Assembly (NCBI GenBank): GCA_020746105.1
Contig: CM036639.1
Location: 7,083,501-7,147,500, forward strand
Source of the DNA: Trogon surrucura
Lineage: Eukaryota; Chordata; Aves; Trogoniformes; Trogonidae
Length of the DNA stretch: 64,000 bases
Direction: 5' to 3'
The position numbers and the translations under genes are program-made. Under the pieces are notes generated by a model. That model was not told the origin of the DNA. It worked only from the letters and a program-made list of their open reading frames with translations, and searched no databases. Within the stretch, counting starts at the first letter, position 1, and every line of letters begins with the position of its first letter. This document shows, one piece after another, positions 47,034 to 58,748 of this stretch.

Positions 47034-48089
47034 TGTATCAGCTCTACGTAGCAAGGTTTTGGTAGCAGAGGCAGAGACTGCAGGGTGTCCTCTGTGACAA
47101 AAGGCCAGGGGCTACCCCCATGTCAAACAAAGCCAGTTTCAGCCAACTCCAAAACAGACCCACCACTGCCCAAAAATGAGCCAATCAGAAAACGTGGTGT
47201 CATCTCTGTGACAACACATTGAAGAAAGGATAAAAGCACTGCGTGGCAGATTTGAGAGAGAGGAGTGAGAAAAAATGTGAAAGAAAGAGCCTTACAGCCA
47301 CCTAAGAGAATGAAGAAGGAGAGGGAGGAGGTGCTCCGTGCACTGGAGCAGAGATTCCTCTGCAAGCCGTGGAGAAGACCATTGCATGTTGTCCTCCTAC
47401 AGCCCATGGAGGACCCCAGCCTGCATCAGGTGAAGATGCCTTGAGCAAAGCTGCAGCCAGTAGACAGTCCATGGCAGAGCTGGCTTCTGGCAGGAACTGC
47501 CATCAGTGGGGGACCCATGCCGGAGCAGTCTGTTCCTGATGGACTGCACACTGTGCAGAAGACTCGTGCAGGAGCAGTTCGTGAAGAACTGCGTCCAGTC
47601 GGAGGGACTGCATGCATGTCCACGCAGGTTAAGTTCAAGAGAGGAGAAACATCACAGAAGAAATGGTTGATTATCTTGGGTCCACAGTATGTGAGCTGAG
47701 AGGTGAAAAATACTTTTCAGGAGAGAAGTGTGAGGAAGGACCAGCAGAGTCAGTATTGCGAACTGACCACAATCCCATTCTCCATCCCCCTGTGCCACTG
47801 GGAAGGCAGGAGGTAGAAGAGTCAGAAGTTAAGAAGTGAAGCTGAGCCTGGAGAGATGGAGAGGGAAGGTGTTATTGGTTTTGTCTTCTCACCATCCCGT
47901 TCTACTTCTAACTAGTAATAGATTGAATTTTCCATGTCTGATTTGCCCATTAGGATGACTGGTAAATGATCTTCCTGTTATTTATCTCAACATATGAGCT
48001 TTTTTATCTTATTTTCTCCCCATTTTGCTGAGGAGGGGGAGTGAGAGAGTGGTTTGGTGGGCATGTGACAGCCAGCCAAGGTTAAGTCA
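47034..48089 (+). mobile_element. ERVL-type LTR containing an OR gene fragment
   Basis: This diverged LTR starts TGTATCAGC, runs through GCAAGGTTTTGGTAGC, has the usual purine-rich middle, and ends ...AACCTTGGCTGGC-type sequence on the complementary strand at 48089. Flanks GCAGT (47029-47033) and CCAGT (48090-48094) look like a 5-bp target duplication with one change. Positions 47620-47719 are not LTR sequence but about 90% identical to OR coding sequence. Confidence 0.75.
47620..47719 (-). pseudogene. Olfactory receptor exon fragment inside an LTR
   Basis: About 100 bp match 49031-49129 of the intact OR gene with roughly ten differences. On the minus strand it corresponds to the end of TM4 and the second extracellular loop ([20 protein letters not shown] region). 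Both edges pass directly into sequence aligned to the other LTR copies. Confidence 0.8.
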
Positions 48090-48647
48090 CCAGTGTCTCC
48101 AAATCACCCTCTGAAACCGAGCACACAGGCAAGCAGTAAATCTGTCTGGATAGCCCCTCGTGTTGGCTGGTCAGGCCTCCTTACCTCACAGAGGGGTCTT
48201 CCCCTATTACTGTGATTTGCCACATCTCTTCTGTTAAGACTCAGATGGCACTGATTCTTCTCTGGATACAGCATTCAGTCACCCATCTGCTTCCAGGGCA
48301 CCTTGCCTAACTTTGTCTTTCTGTATACACCTTGATCCATTGATTATATAGACAATCTGGCTGCTAAAGCAAAGCTAAGGGTATCTCCCCTGCCCTTAAA
48401 ACAGCATTTAACTTTTTCTTTCCTTAAACCAAGCCCCTGGTGGGATCAGAATGACATAAGACCATCCATAAGACTGTTTCACTCATATGAACTGGTTCCC
48501 TATAACTTCTGAATTTCAAGAAGAAATGTATATGGACGATCTTGCTTCAGCTTTTGAAGCATAAACCAGAGTTTTTCAAGAAGTGATTTAATCATAATGT
48601 TCTGTTATTTCTGTATGGTTTTCTTACCTGCACAATCTCTTCCGTCA
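48090..48647. other. Intergenic DNA downstream of the OR gene
   Basis: No gene seen. It would contain the 3' UTR of the OR gene. Confidence 0.5.
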
Positions 48648-49610
48648 TTAATCTTGGTGACGCTTCTGCAAGAAATCTCTATTTCTGAGTATCTTTTGGA
48701 GAGCATCCTTGATTTCCTGGTTCCTCAGACAGTAAATGATAGGATTGAAGAGAGGAACAACAACAGTATAGAGAGCAGACACGATTTTATTTGTGTCATG
48801 AACTGGAAGTGGTTTGGGTCTCACATAGATGAAAATGCTTGTTGCGTAGAAGACGATGACGACTATAAGATGAGAGGCACAGGTGGAGAAGGCTTTTCGG
48901 CAACGTCGTACAGAAGAAATGTGAAGGACAGTGAAGATAATGTAGGTATAGGATAGGATTACTATGGAGAGAGGTATCAGGAGAATAAATAAGGCAGCCA
49001 CAAAATCTGTATAAGCAGCACTTTCCATATCCATGCAGGCTAAGTTCAAGAGAGGAGAAACATCACAGAAGAAATGGTTGATTATATCGGGTCCACAGTA
49101 TGTTAGCCGAGAGATGAAAAATACTTTGCATCCAGAAATGAGGAAACCAGTCCACCAAGATCCCACAGCAAGGCAGACACAGACAGTGTGCCTCATGATA
49201 GTAGAGCAATGGAAAGGCTTGCAGATGGCAACGCAGCGATCGTACGCCATGACAGCCAGGAGAAGGCACTCAGTGTGGCCTAGGCTGAGGAAGAAGTACA
49301 GCTGTGTCCTGCATCCCATGAAGGAGATCTGCTTTGTCACTGACACAAAGCCCAGCACTGTCTTGGGGACTGTGACTGTCACATACCAGATCTCTGAAAA
49401 GGACAAATTACTCAGAAAGAAGTACAGGGGGCAGTGGAGCTTATGGTTTGTCCAGACAGTCAGGATGACGATAATATTTTCTGTTAAAACCAAGAGATAT
49501 GCAATGAGGAGAATTGCAAAGAAAAGAATCTTCAAGTGAGGAGCAACAGGAAATCCAAGGAGAATGAATTCTTTGACCGTGCTGTGGTTGCTCACCTCCA
49601 TGTCTGCCAT
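48648..49610 (-). CDS. Olfactory receptor, class II (family 6-like), intact
   Basis: A single coding exon of 320 residues encodes a seven-transmembrane odorant receptor, expected in the cilia of olfactory neurons coupled to G-olf. Visible features are an N-glycosylation site (NHS near residue 8), [13 protein letters not shown] in TM2, the TM3-loop motif [10 protein letters not shown] (residues about 120-129), a second extracellular loop with paired cysteines ([18 protein letters not shown]), RKAFSTCASHL before TM6, and [16 protein letters not shown] in TM7. Tyrosine of the usual DRY is cysteine. TM2 has PLYFF instead of PMYFF. Length and lack of introns are normal for the family. The 'family 6' assignment is by impression. 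The 334-residue neighbour at 57744 is a clear paralogue in the same orientation. Confidence 0.95.
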   Translation of the reverse strand: MADMEVSNHSTVKEFILLGFPVAPHLKILFFAILLIAYLLVLTENIIVILTVWTNHKLHCPLYFFLSNLSFSEIWYVTVTVPKTVLGFVSVTKQISFMGCRTQLYFFLSLGHTECLLLAVMAYDRCVAICKPFHCSTIMRHTVCVCLAVGSWWTGFLISGCKVFFISRLTYCGPDIINHFFCDVSPLLNLACMDMESAAYTDFVAALFILLIPLSIVILSYTYIIFTVLHISSVRRCRKAFSTCASHLIVVIVFYATSIFIYVRPKPLPVHDTNKIVSALYTVVVPLFNPIIYCLRNQEIKDALQKILRNRDFLQKRHQD

Positions 49611-50657
49611 CTACCTCTGTAAAGATAACGACACCAATGACTTATTCGTGATTGTAACACACGGAAAACCTTTCTCTCTCATTTCGTAGTTGTTTTACAT
49701 GTCTTTCACCCTACAGTCAAATTAGTACTAGTGTTGATGCTGCTGTAAATACTAGTCTTATTAATTATTAAAGTATTCAGAGGCATGGCATTTAGGACAA
49801 AATAACAATAATTCTGAACTTTCTCGGTGACATAATAGCTAACTTCTCCTGGACTTTCTAGAGGGAATTATCTGCTATTATGTCTGCACAATGAACCTTT
49901 ATCCTTCTAAAATGACAGCTGGAGGCTGGGCAGGACATTTCTGGGCATCCAAAAATAGACAACTTTTTCAAGTCCATTTTCATACCTTGAATTGGCATCC
50001 TGACTTTCTTGTGAACACCAATTAATCCTGTTCACTAACAGTAGAAGTTCAAAGACTTACAGACTGATTCAGTTGTCTAAATGTAGTTATTTGAGATAGC
50101 CTAGGCTGTCCAATTTGTACCTCATCAGTTGGCCCAGAACCTTCTGAAACAATATTTGAAGGATATAATCTAGGGTATCTCAAGGGGTACTACACACCTA
50201 CACTCAGACAATTGAATCTTAACTCCTACCTCACACTTCTTCAGGTAGACACAAGAATTAAGAACCCTTAATCTGACAGCTGTCTCGCATCTCTACAGTC
50301 CAGTCAATGGGGAAAAAGAGACACCAGCAAAATAGAATTCAGATGACATGTTATGTATCTGGATACGAGGTTCTTTCATGCTTTTCTCTTATTAACTACA
50401 AGAAAGCCAGGGTTGGATTTCCCAAGTTTGATGATTCATTTCTAAAAGCTTTGAAGCACAACTTTTTTTTTTTTGTTAATGAAATCATACAAGTAATACC
50501 ACAAATAATTTCTTGAAAAAGGTTTCAAAACTTCCTATTCTTGCAGTCTACTGTATTAACATTAACAGTGCATTTAGCTCTTGAGCACCAAACTATAGAG
50601 GCCTACAACAGCGTCTTTTCTAACTGCAGGTCTTTTTTATCTATTTGAATCAACCAT
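49611..50657. other. Intergenic DNA upstream of the OR gene
   Basis: AT-rich, with no second gene. A noncoding first exon of the OR gene could lie here but cannot be placed from sequence alone. Confidence 0.45.
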
Positions 50658-50853
50658 GGGGAAGGGAAGGGAAGGGAAGGGAAGGGAAGGGAAGGGAAGG
50701 GAAGGGAAGGGAAGGGAAGGGAAGGGAAGGGAAGGGAAGGGAAGGGAAGGGAAGGGAAGGGAAGGGAAGGGAAGGGAAGGGAAGGGAAGGGAAGGGAAGG
50801 GAAGGGAAGGGAAGGGAAGGGAAGGGAAGGGAAGGGAAGGGAAGGGAAGGGAG
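50658..50853. repeat. (GGGAA)n pentanucleotide array, ~39 units
   Basis: An apparently perfect run of GGGAA (equivalently AAGGG) extends about 196 bp with no interruption. It accounts for the open frames on both strands over it. Confidence 0.98.
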
Positions 50854-53197
50854 TCAAAAAGTGTCTTCAGTTAAAAGATATTGCTTCAGTTTTTTTTTAT
50901 TTGCACAAAAATTCACAGATATTCTGTGAGAAGTAAGATTTACTATGTGGCTTCTCACTAAAAAGATTTAATTCAAAGCCCACATTTTCTATAATTCCTT
51001 TTTACTAGGTTCATTAGCCAATATACTTAAAGAAATTGTTATTGATAGCTATCATAAGAAATGCTAAATTAATGAACACTTCTATTTCACTTACAAATTT
51101 GAGTCCTTGTATGAACCATTTTGAAGTTGTATGATCACCTGAAATTCAGAGAGACTGTGCCGCGACGTCTGTTTATTATTTCTTCATTTTCCCAAAGACT
51201 TCATCTGTGCATTTGTTTTGTTCTTCCAAAGGGACCAATCAAATAAAAGAATTATTTCTTCTTTCTTCCCTAGACTGGCAATAACATTTGTCACTGAGCT
51301 TAAAAAAAACTTCACAACTTTAACCCTGAAAACAGAAGGTCTGGCAATCTTCCAGTAGCCAGGAATAGATCAAGCAAATAAGCAGAATTCCTGATTTTGA
51401 TTAATTATGCTTTCAAAGTTTTGCGGCTGAAACTGTTGATGAAGTTGCTGAACAAGATGTACATTTGGTCATTAAACAGGTCTTCTGTTCTAAGGCATAT
51501 AACAAAATGGTCCATCTTAGTCAGCAGAGAAAAGGGGATTTGGGGCTTCATCCTGACGCTGCAGGTATGACAAGGAGAACATTCTTTATCCTACATTGAA
51601 AGATCTATCATGAAGTTGTACCCACATGAGCTGATACTTAAACAGTGGAGAGAAACAACCATTGGGTGGAATTTATGTTACACCAAATAAAACAGTTAAG
51701 ACACAAATTACTTCAATCATACTCTGAAAAGAAAAGATCTGTTACAAAACAACCTTGTACAATTAGCTCAAATGGAGATAATGTCAGTGCTGGACGAGAC
51801 GAGTCTCAGCCCTGACTACAGATTTTCCTGAATTTGGAAGCTCAGCTGAGCTGCCTAGTTAAGAGCTTAGTCGTTGATAGTCTTATGTGTCAGCAATAAA
51901 ACATCGACATCTTCTTAGGTCATTCAATATGGTCATTATTAGCTACTCCCACACAGCTAAAGGGATTGATTCCCAAAAACACCAGGCCAAAGGGTGCAGA
52001 GGGATTTACATTGATTTTGCTCATGTTTGATCCCCTTTAGAATATCTGGGGCAATTCTGCATAGCATTTTATCTAGATTTCCTCTTAAAGTTCTCTGATG
52101 CCCTGAGGATCTCAGAAAAATTCCTTCCCCGTTATTACCTTTCTTTTCTCCCACCTCAAGTTGCCTGAAAGACTTGCAGACTTTTGTTTTATCCAATCAG
52201 TTTTCTGTTTCTTGTAGTATGAATGTGTGGGTACCATGCATTGCACGTAGGGACAGTTGAGGGTATCAAATCTACTGGAATTCAGTCTAGTGTAATGGAA
52301 GTCAAACCAGCACATTTTCATTTCTAATGCTCTAAAGGAGAGAGCTTTTAAATATATAATCCTTAGATCTGGAAATGTTTAGATCACTCCAAAAATTTCC
52401 TGGCTATGAATAAGCAAACATGCAGTGACTTGGGATTGCAACTTGGGAATGAAGTGCTGGTAAAGTTACTGCTAATATAGAGTCATCCTTAAATATTTCT
52501 GTTAGAATAACACGTATCATTTCAGAGGAATGTGTTTTTCCCCCACAAGCACTTCAGAGACAGCCCAGATGAATGACTTAACTCTGTGAGGAACTTGTCC
52601 TCTGTATAAAAATAAAACAGGACTGGGTTTCTAGCTAAACCCGGGACATTTACTCAACTGTTTAGTATTAGCTTCTTATTCCATTGATTTAATTGAAGTT
52701 TAAAGCAGAGTGGGAAAATTACTGTTTTATTATTTGGAAAGAGCAATCAAAGCAAGCAGAAGTTGTAAAACAATTGTGAGAACTGAGCCAATGAAGAAGA
52801 TTAAAATGAAAATAAACTAGTCTTCTGCAAAACCAGACTTTTAAGTTGGTTCCTGATATTTTCTTCTGCTGGGTGGGGTGAACTGAAACAGAGCAGAGGT
52901 ACCTTCCCTCTTCTGGAACAAGTAATTATAACCCTTCAACCCATTACAGAGCCTGACATTGTTCACTGCTTCTGGAGAAGCTTTACTCTATTATAATAGA
53001 GATATAGGAGAGGAATTTGAGATTTCCATGCTCACTGAGGGTACTTGGGTAGCAGTTGCCTGGTATACAACAGGGTCAGGTGGAGTGGAATTCATTTCAC
53101 CTGGATTTAGATGGCTAAAAGGTAGTTGTCTGATCTGGCCAGGTATGTTTCTTGGGTGGTAATAGGGAGAAACAAAAGTCTTCAGAGGTAAATGCAC
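50854..53197. other. AT-rich intergenic DNA
   Basis: No gene, RNA or repeat recognised. Confidence 0.55.
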
Positions 53198-53700
53198 CTA
53201 ATTCGACTGAAGGAGCTGGGTCTCTTTAGTTTGGAGAAGAGGAGAATGAGGGGTGACCTTGTTAGTGTTTATAAATACATAAAGGGGGAGTGTCAGGAGG
53301 ATGGAGCCAGGCTCTTCTCGGTGGCAAACAATGATAGGACAAGGGGTAATGGCATCAAGCTGGAACACAAGAGGTTCCACTTAAATCTGAGAAGAAACTT
53401 CTTCTCAGTGAGGGTGACAGAGCCCTGGCCCAGGCTGCCCAGGGAGGGTGTGGAGTCTCCTTCTCTGGAGACATTCAAAACCCACCTGGATGCCTTCCTG
53501 TGTGACATCATCTGGGTGTTCCTGCTCCTGGCCCAGGCTGCCCAGGGAGGGTGTGGAGTCTCCTTCTCTGGAGACATTCAAACCCCGCCTGGACGCGTTC
53601 CTGTGTGACCTACTGTAGGTGACCCTGCTCTGGCAGGGGGCTGGACTGGATGATCTTTTGAGGTCCCTTCCAACCCCTGACATTCTGTGACTTTGTGAAA
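53198..53700 (+). mobile_element. CR1 LINE, 3' ~500 bp with internal duplication
   Basis: The CR1 polymerase C-terminus (GAAGGAGCTGGGTCTCTTTA onward) and 3' UTR end ATTCTGTGACTTTGTG. A segment of about 100 bp (GGCCCAGGCTGCCCAGGGAG...) occurs twice, at about 53427 and 53530. Confidence 0.92.
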
Positions 53701-54130
53701 TCACACATGGGAGCTGACTTTTTCTTCAATAAGGTTTTAGAGTGTCTCGATCAATAGCATAAACTTGGAGAATGTTTAGACATCTTAAGGTAAGATAAAT
53801 CCCATCCACAGGCTGGATTCACCATAATTAAAATAGCACGGGATAGGTCTCTATTTGAAATCAAGGAGTCCAGCCTCCCTTAACATTCAATAGAGATAAA
53901 TTAACACTTCCACGGTGTGCTCCATCCTGCATTGTTTTCAAATCCTAGCCCTCACTTTCTGTCCATGACTTCAAAGGCAGTCTAGATCCATGTATTAGCC
54001 ACAGTTATGGGTGCATAAACACAGCAAAGACAAACATCACCCTTTTAGGCCAAAGGAGAGTGGCTCCAAGTTATTCCGCTTCCTGCAATCCCACAGCAGG
54101 GGAAGGAATTAGGAGTGTAATCACCCTACT
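53701..54130. other. Intergenic DNA
   Basis: Nothing recognised. Confidence 0.5.
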
Positions 54131-54918
54131 TGTCAAGGGTTAGGGCTGGGCCGGCCACTGAGTGCTGACAGATGCTCTCTGGCGCCGTTCCCTCCCCAAA
54201 CAGGAAGGGAAAGGGAACGAGGCAGAGACACTTAGAGATCGGAAAACTTAAAAGGCTTTAGTAAGACAATAATAGGACTAATGAGGAAATAATGAAGATA
54301 ATGAAGTATATACAAATACATATAAAACCAATATCAAACCTGCTATTCCCCCCCAGCCCCCACCAGCCATCCCCGCTGGTGCTCGGAGCCGGCGGCACCG
54401 GGGCAGCCCCAGGCTCAGCGACAGAGGGGAAGCGGGCACAGGGGCTGGATCTGGGAACTCGGTATCGGGATCAAAGGCAGGAGATGGGACAGAGTCCTCC
54501 TCAGACACCGGCTGTTGAAGAAGAGATCTTAACCCCCCTGATCCCTCAGCTGTATCCTGAGTATGACGTGTACGGGACGGGGTACTCTTGTGCAGTTTTG
54601 GGTCACCTGTCCTGTCTGTCCCTCCCCAGAAGTGCAATTCTTTGCATCCTTGTGATCCTTTTTCCTCTCAGCACTCCCAGCGTGGCACACAAGATCCAGG
54701 AGTGACATTGATCGCTGCAGGAGCAAGTATAAGCAAGAGCTGCCTTTATCCCAGTTCCTGGCATTAACTATAAACATCAGGCATTGTCACTTCCAGTAGC
54801 AGACACTGTCTGCAAAAACGTGATGTCAGCCTCAGAAAGTGCAGCCTTTGAGAAATAACTGAGCTGAAAATCAAAATCACTGAACAGAATTGGTTCTGTT
54901 CTAGCTCAGAGCAGGACA
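54131..54918. mobile_element. ERV LTR (second family)
   Basis: A 788-bp element has TG...CA ends (TGTCAAGGGTTAGG at 54131, CTCAGAGCAGGACA at 54918). Its right half is repeated at 60060-60520 and its two ends at 35293-35590. Flanks do not show a clear target duplication. Transcriptional orientation is not certain. Confidence 0.65.
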
Positions 54919-57743
54919 CCAGTGTTGATTAAATATCCCCCAAGTAATCCTGATCAACGTACATAATTCCACTCAACAAAAAATAGAGACAGAGACAAGA
55001 AGAAAGGAGGTAAGGAACAAATTTTTTCATACAGCTAGAAAACTGCCCTGGCATTGATGGTTAGCACAGGCACAGGCATTTCTGTTTTCTAAGGCTGAGA
55101 CAGGCACCTTGAGTTCCTGTACTGAATCAAATGAGATATTCGTTAACAGCCATTTGTGAAAGAAAAATTTCATACTACATCTCAACATGAATAGCTCAAA
55201 TTTAGATATATTTCAGATTTCTGAAGCTGTGGCAAATGACTCATGTCTAAAGGAACAGGATTACATTTTGCCTGAATGTGCTTAGTTCAAAGGGTTTGAA
55301 GTACTGCGAAGGCTTTACTGTGACCTTGCAGAACGGTGTTTCATGGTATGAAATTGGGAACACATCGTACCCAGAAACTCTTGAAAAAATCCACACTTGT
55401 TCCAAGGAGGAAGGGGGCAAAATTAAAGTAGTTTTATCTATTTCATGAGGAGCAGATTCTAATCAGTGTTGGCTGAGAGAGAATTATTTAGTTCTAAAAG
55501 CAAGTCTGCAAATGAATGTATGTTTTAAAGGTATGAGTAATTCAGGAACAATCACAAGGTTTTTGGCATAATAAACTTTATAAGCATTATAAATCATTAA
55601 TATATAAGCATTATAATGCTCATAATGCTTCTTAAGCACCTTGAAATTTATTTCTGGAGATTATACTCTCTTCCCTTCAAATGGTCTAGGATTATACATA
55701 TCTATGTGGCTCATAGTGGATCACTCCTTTAGAGTAAATTCCTGTCCTGAGAGGTCATTATAGTCAATAAAGCTCTGGGCAACACGGTCTGTAAATGGTG
55801 GCCAAGGTGTAACAGAAAATTTCGACTGAAATGACTTTAGATGGCTATTTTTAGGAACCTGTATCCTGCCTTTACATTTAATCATTTCAACAGATCTCTG
55901 CTTTTATACTGTTTAGAGATGTTTTATACTGTTTAAAGACCTATTAATTGTCCAGAATAGGTGTCTACTATTATTTAGAGCACCCCAGAGTAGATGTGGC
56001 ACAGATTCTGTATAAGGCCAGTGTCCTTCTGGCCATGACTGTGCAACTAATTCAAATCCCAGAACTAATTCAAATCCTAGAACCTCCTGGTAATACTGAA
56101 AGCTGAGCCATTTTCTGCTCCCACTTACATGCTTAAGCCTGGGGCCGAATCCCATTCATAAAGTTAGGTGAGATGAATACCAACCAGCTGTGCTGACTTG
56201 GAGCCCTATTATTTGTCTGCGTATTTAAAGATAAGCGTGAGTTCGAACTTGTCCTCCAAGTGGCATTTTCATAGACATTAAACACAGCTTGTCCATCAGA
56301 TAATGACTCTGCTGAACTGAGCCCATACGGGGTAGAATTTATGTTTTTATGGATGTCTCTGTGTTTCACTATAAAGTGCTATTTGTCTCCTTACCTCTGT
56401 ATAAAGTCTGTATTGGTTATATCGTGCATGTAGGTTGGGACTTAGGCAATGGAAAACTGGTTCTTTCCTCAAACACAACATGGCAGTAGCGCTGTGGTTC
56501 CGACCAGTTTACAGCTCATTTGACTCAGCTGCAAAGATGAAACGTCTCCTCCTCTTTATCCATATGGCCCTGCTGCACCAGTCTTGGCAGCTTTACTTGC
56601 CTCATTTTGTCTGCTCTCCATCCCTTACACGCAGCACAGAAGTTCTGTACCATGTGGAAAAAGAAACATCACAGGTTATAAGGTAATTCTTGGATGTATT
56701 CTAAAAAGCGTGAGCTTTTATATTAACTTTTAAAACTGTTACAGTATTTCCAGCCCAGTGAAGGGCTGCAGGAAGGCAACAGCATCGCAGGACCTTGTGC
56801 TTGGAAATGAGGGGATCTTGGTTGTAACTGAATGAGACACCATTGTAGTTGCATCTGAAGTGTTTTAACCACAGTGTCATTATAAACAAATATAAAAAAC
56901 CAAATTACATAAGCGAGAAAGGACTCCTTAAAAGCAGTGTATATTAAGATCCACAAGGGAAACACATTGCTGTTGTGGAACAGAGACGTGGCAGTGAATA
57001 GCACACACAACACACTGGCAGAAATCCTGGGTGAACAGATACAAAAGCCCTTGGAGTACGTTACAGTCCAGGGATTGCCAACTGACACGGCCAGTCTGTT
57101 GAAAAGGCATCGAGCCATGAACATTATCAGCGTCTGACACTGTGATATCTTCAGCAAAATGGCCACAGGCCACCCTCTTGAGCAAATTAATTTAGTCCTG
57201 CACGTGTTGGCAAAGGCAGCAAAGATGCCACCGACTCCTAAAAGACACAAAATTCTCAAACAACTGTATGTTCACTCATATTCAAACTAGTACCCAGTGA
57301 CTTTGGCAGAATTTACAAGAACAGAAATCCATGAAAATGTCCTACAAAATGTGGGGGAAAAAGTTATTTTATTTACAGTGACCAGGCTTTAAAGTTTTCA
57401 GGTTTTTTAGTTATTTCAACTTTCCCCAAGATGCTGGGCTTCTCCCATTTCACTGTGAACACTTTCTTTCCTTCTGCTGTTACCCTCCTCCAGGAGGATT
57501 GATTCAGGTTGCTAAGTACAGATTTCGTGTGGAATATAAAATACTGTGGAGTGCCTGAGACCTTCCTTTTGGATAGGCAGATATGATCCAGGAACTGTAG
57601 GAAAGACTCTTCCTTTTAAGTTCACATTTGTAGATCAAGCATCATACCAAGGTTTTTTAAAATGTTAGACATGTGCCTCTAGTTCGATACATATTGTCAG
57701 ATATTTGCTGGAGCTGGATCACATTAAGAGATGTGATTAACTA
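54919..57743. other. AT-rich intergenic DNA with one degraded hydrophobic ORF
   Basis: The only notable frame is 57259-56723 on the minus strand (178 codons), rich in hydrophobic segments. It could be a broken seven-transmembrane receptor of a non-OR type, but the conserved motifs needed to say so are not clear. Confidence 0.4.
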
Positions 57744-58748
57744 TTAACGGAGCATTTCAACTGTGTTCTCAGAGCCACTTCTCACAGCAATGGACTGAGA
57801 GACCTTGGGGGCAGTCTGTCCAACACTGAAGATTTTTTTTAAAGCCCCTTTAACCTCCTGGTTCCTCAGACAGTAAATGAAAGGGTTGAGCATAGGAGTT
57901 ACAATCGTGTACACAACTGACACCAGCTTGTTTAAGTCAAAAGGGTGGATTCTCTTGGGCCGGGCATACATGAAGAGAGTGGCTGAAAAGAAGATGATGA
58001 CTACAGTGAGGTGAGAAACACAGGTGGAGAAGGCTTTCTTCTTTCCCTGGGCTGCAGGGATACGCAGGATGGTGCCGATGATGCGTATGTAGGAGATGCT
58101 CGTGACAGAGAGGGGAACCAGCAAGATGAGCAAGGCCAGGATGAAATCCACGATTTCAGCCATTGTCACGTCAGCACAGGATATGTTCAGCAAGGGACTG
58201 ATGTCACAGAAGAAGTGGTTGATGACATTGGAGCCACAAAAAGACAGCTGAGAGATGAAAAACACTTTGAGCATGGAAGCCAAGAAGCCAATGAGCCAGG
58301 AGCTTGTTGCTAGTTGCACGCAGAGTCCGTGGCTCATAGTGACCACATAGCGCAGGGGACAGCAGACGGCCACACAGCGGTCGTAAGCCATGACTGCGAG
58401 GAGCACACACTCAGCACAAATCAGGGAGCTGAAGAAGTAAAGCTGGGTCATACAGCCTTCAAAAGATATATTCTTGCTTTCAGCGAGAAAGTTCACTAGC
58501 AGTTTGGGGACGATGACTGAGATGTACCAAGCTTCCAGGAAGGAGAGATTGCTGAGGAAGAAGTACATGGGCTTATGAAGCTGATGGTTCATCTTTATCA
58601 AGATAATTATGAGTATGTTTTCCAAGATGGTCAGCATGTAGGCCACCAGGAATATCACAAAGAGCAACATCTGAAGCTCCATGACGGTTGGAAATCCCAA
58701 GAGAATAAATTCTTGGACTTTTGTGCTGTTTCTCTGCTTCATGGCCAA
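57744..58748 (-). CDS. Olfactory receptor, class II (family 6-like), intact
   Basis: A single coding exon of 334 residues encodes a seven-transmembrane odorant receptor. It has an NST glycosylation site near residue 7, [16 protein letters not shown] in TM2, [10 protein letters not shown] after TM3, [18 protein letters not shown] in the second extracellular loop, [14 protein letters not shown] entering TM6, and [16 protein letters not shown] in TM7. The C-terminal tail is about 20 residues longer than usual (ending SENTVEMLR). As in the paralogue at 48648, DRY is DRC. The first ATG is used; a second at codon 3 is also possible. The two genes lie 8.1 kb apart in the same orientation, as expected of local tandem duplication. 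Confidence 0.95.
   Translation of the reverse strand: MAMKQRNSTKVQEFILLGFPTVMELQMLLFVIFLVAYMLTILENILIIILIKMNHQLHKPMYFFLSNLSFLEAWYISVIVPKLLVNFLAESKNISFEGCMTQLYFFSSLICAECVLLAVMAYDRCVAVCCPLRYVVTMSHGLCVQLATSSWLIGFLASMLKVFFISQLSFCGSNVINHFFCDISPLLNISCADVTMAEIVDFILALLILLVPLSVTSISYIRIIGTILRIPAAQGKKKAFSTCVSHLTVVIIFFSATLFMYARPKRIHPFDLNKLVSVVYTIVTPMLNPFIYCLRNQEVKGALKKIFSVGQTAPKVSQSIAVRSGSENTVEMLR

Noticed and set aside
49033..49539. 168-codon plus-strand ORF over the OR gene
   Set aside because: Antisense shadow of an intact OR. The minus strand has all conserved OR motifs.
50603..50929. GKGREGKGRE and PSLPFPSLPF repeat proteins
   Set aside because: Artefacts of translating the (GGGAA)n array.
53192..53608. 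138-codon ORF with LFSLEKRR motif (also 42990-42613)
   Set aside because: C-terminal pieces of CR1 reverse transcriptase, not host genes.
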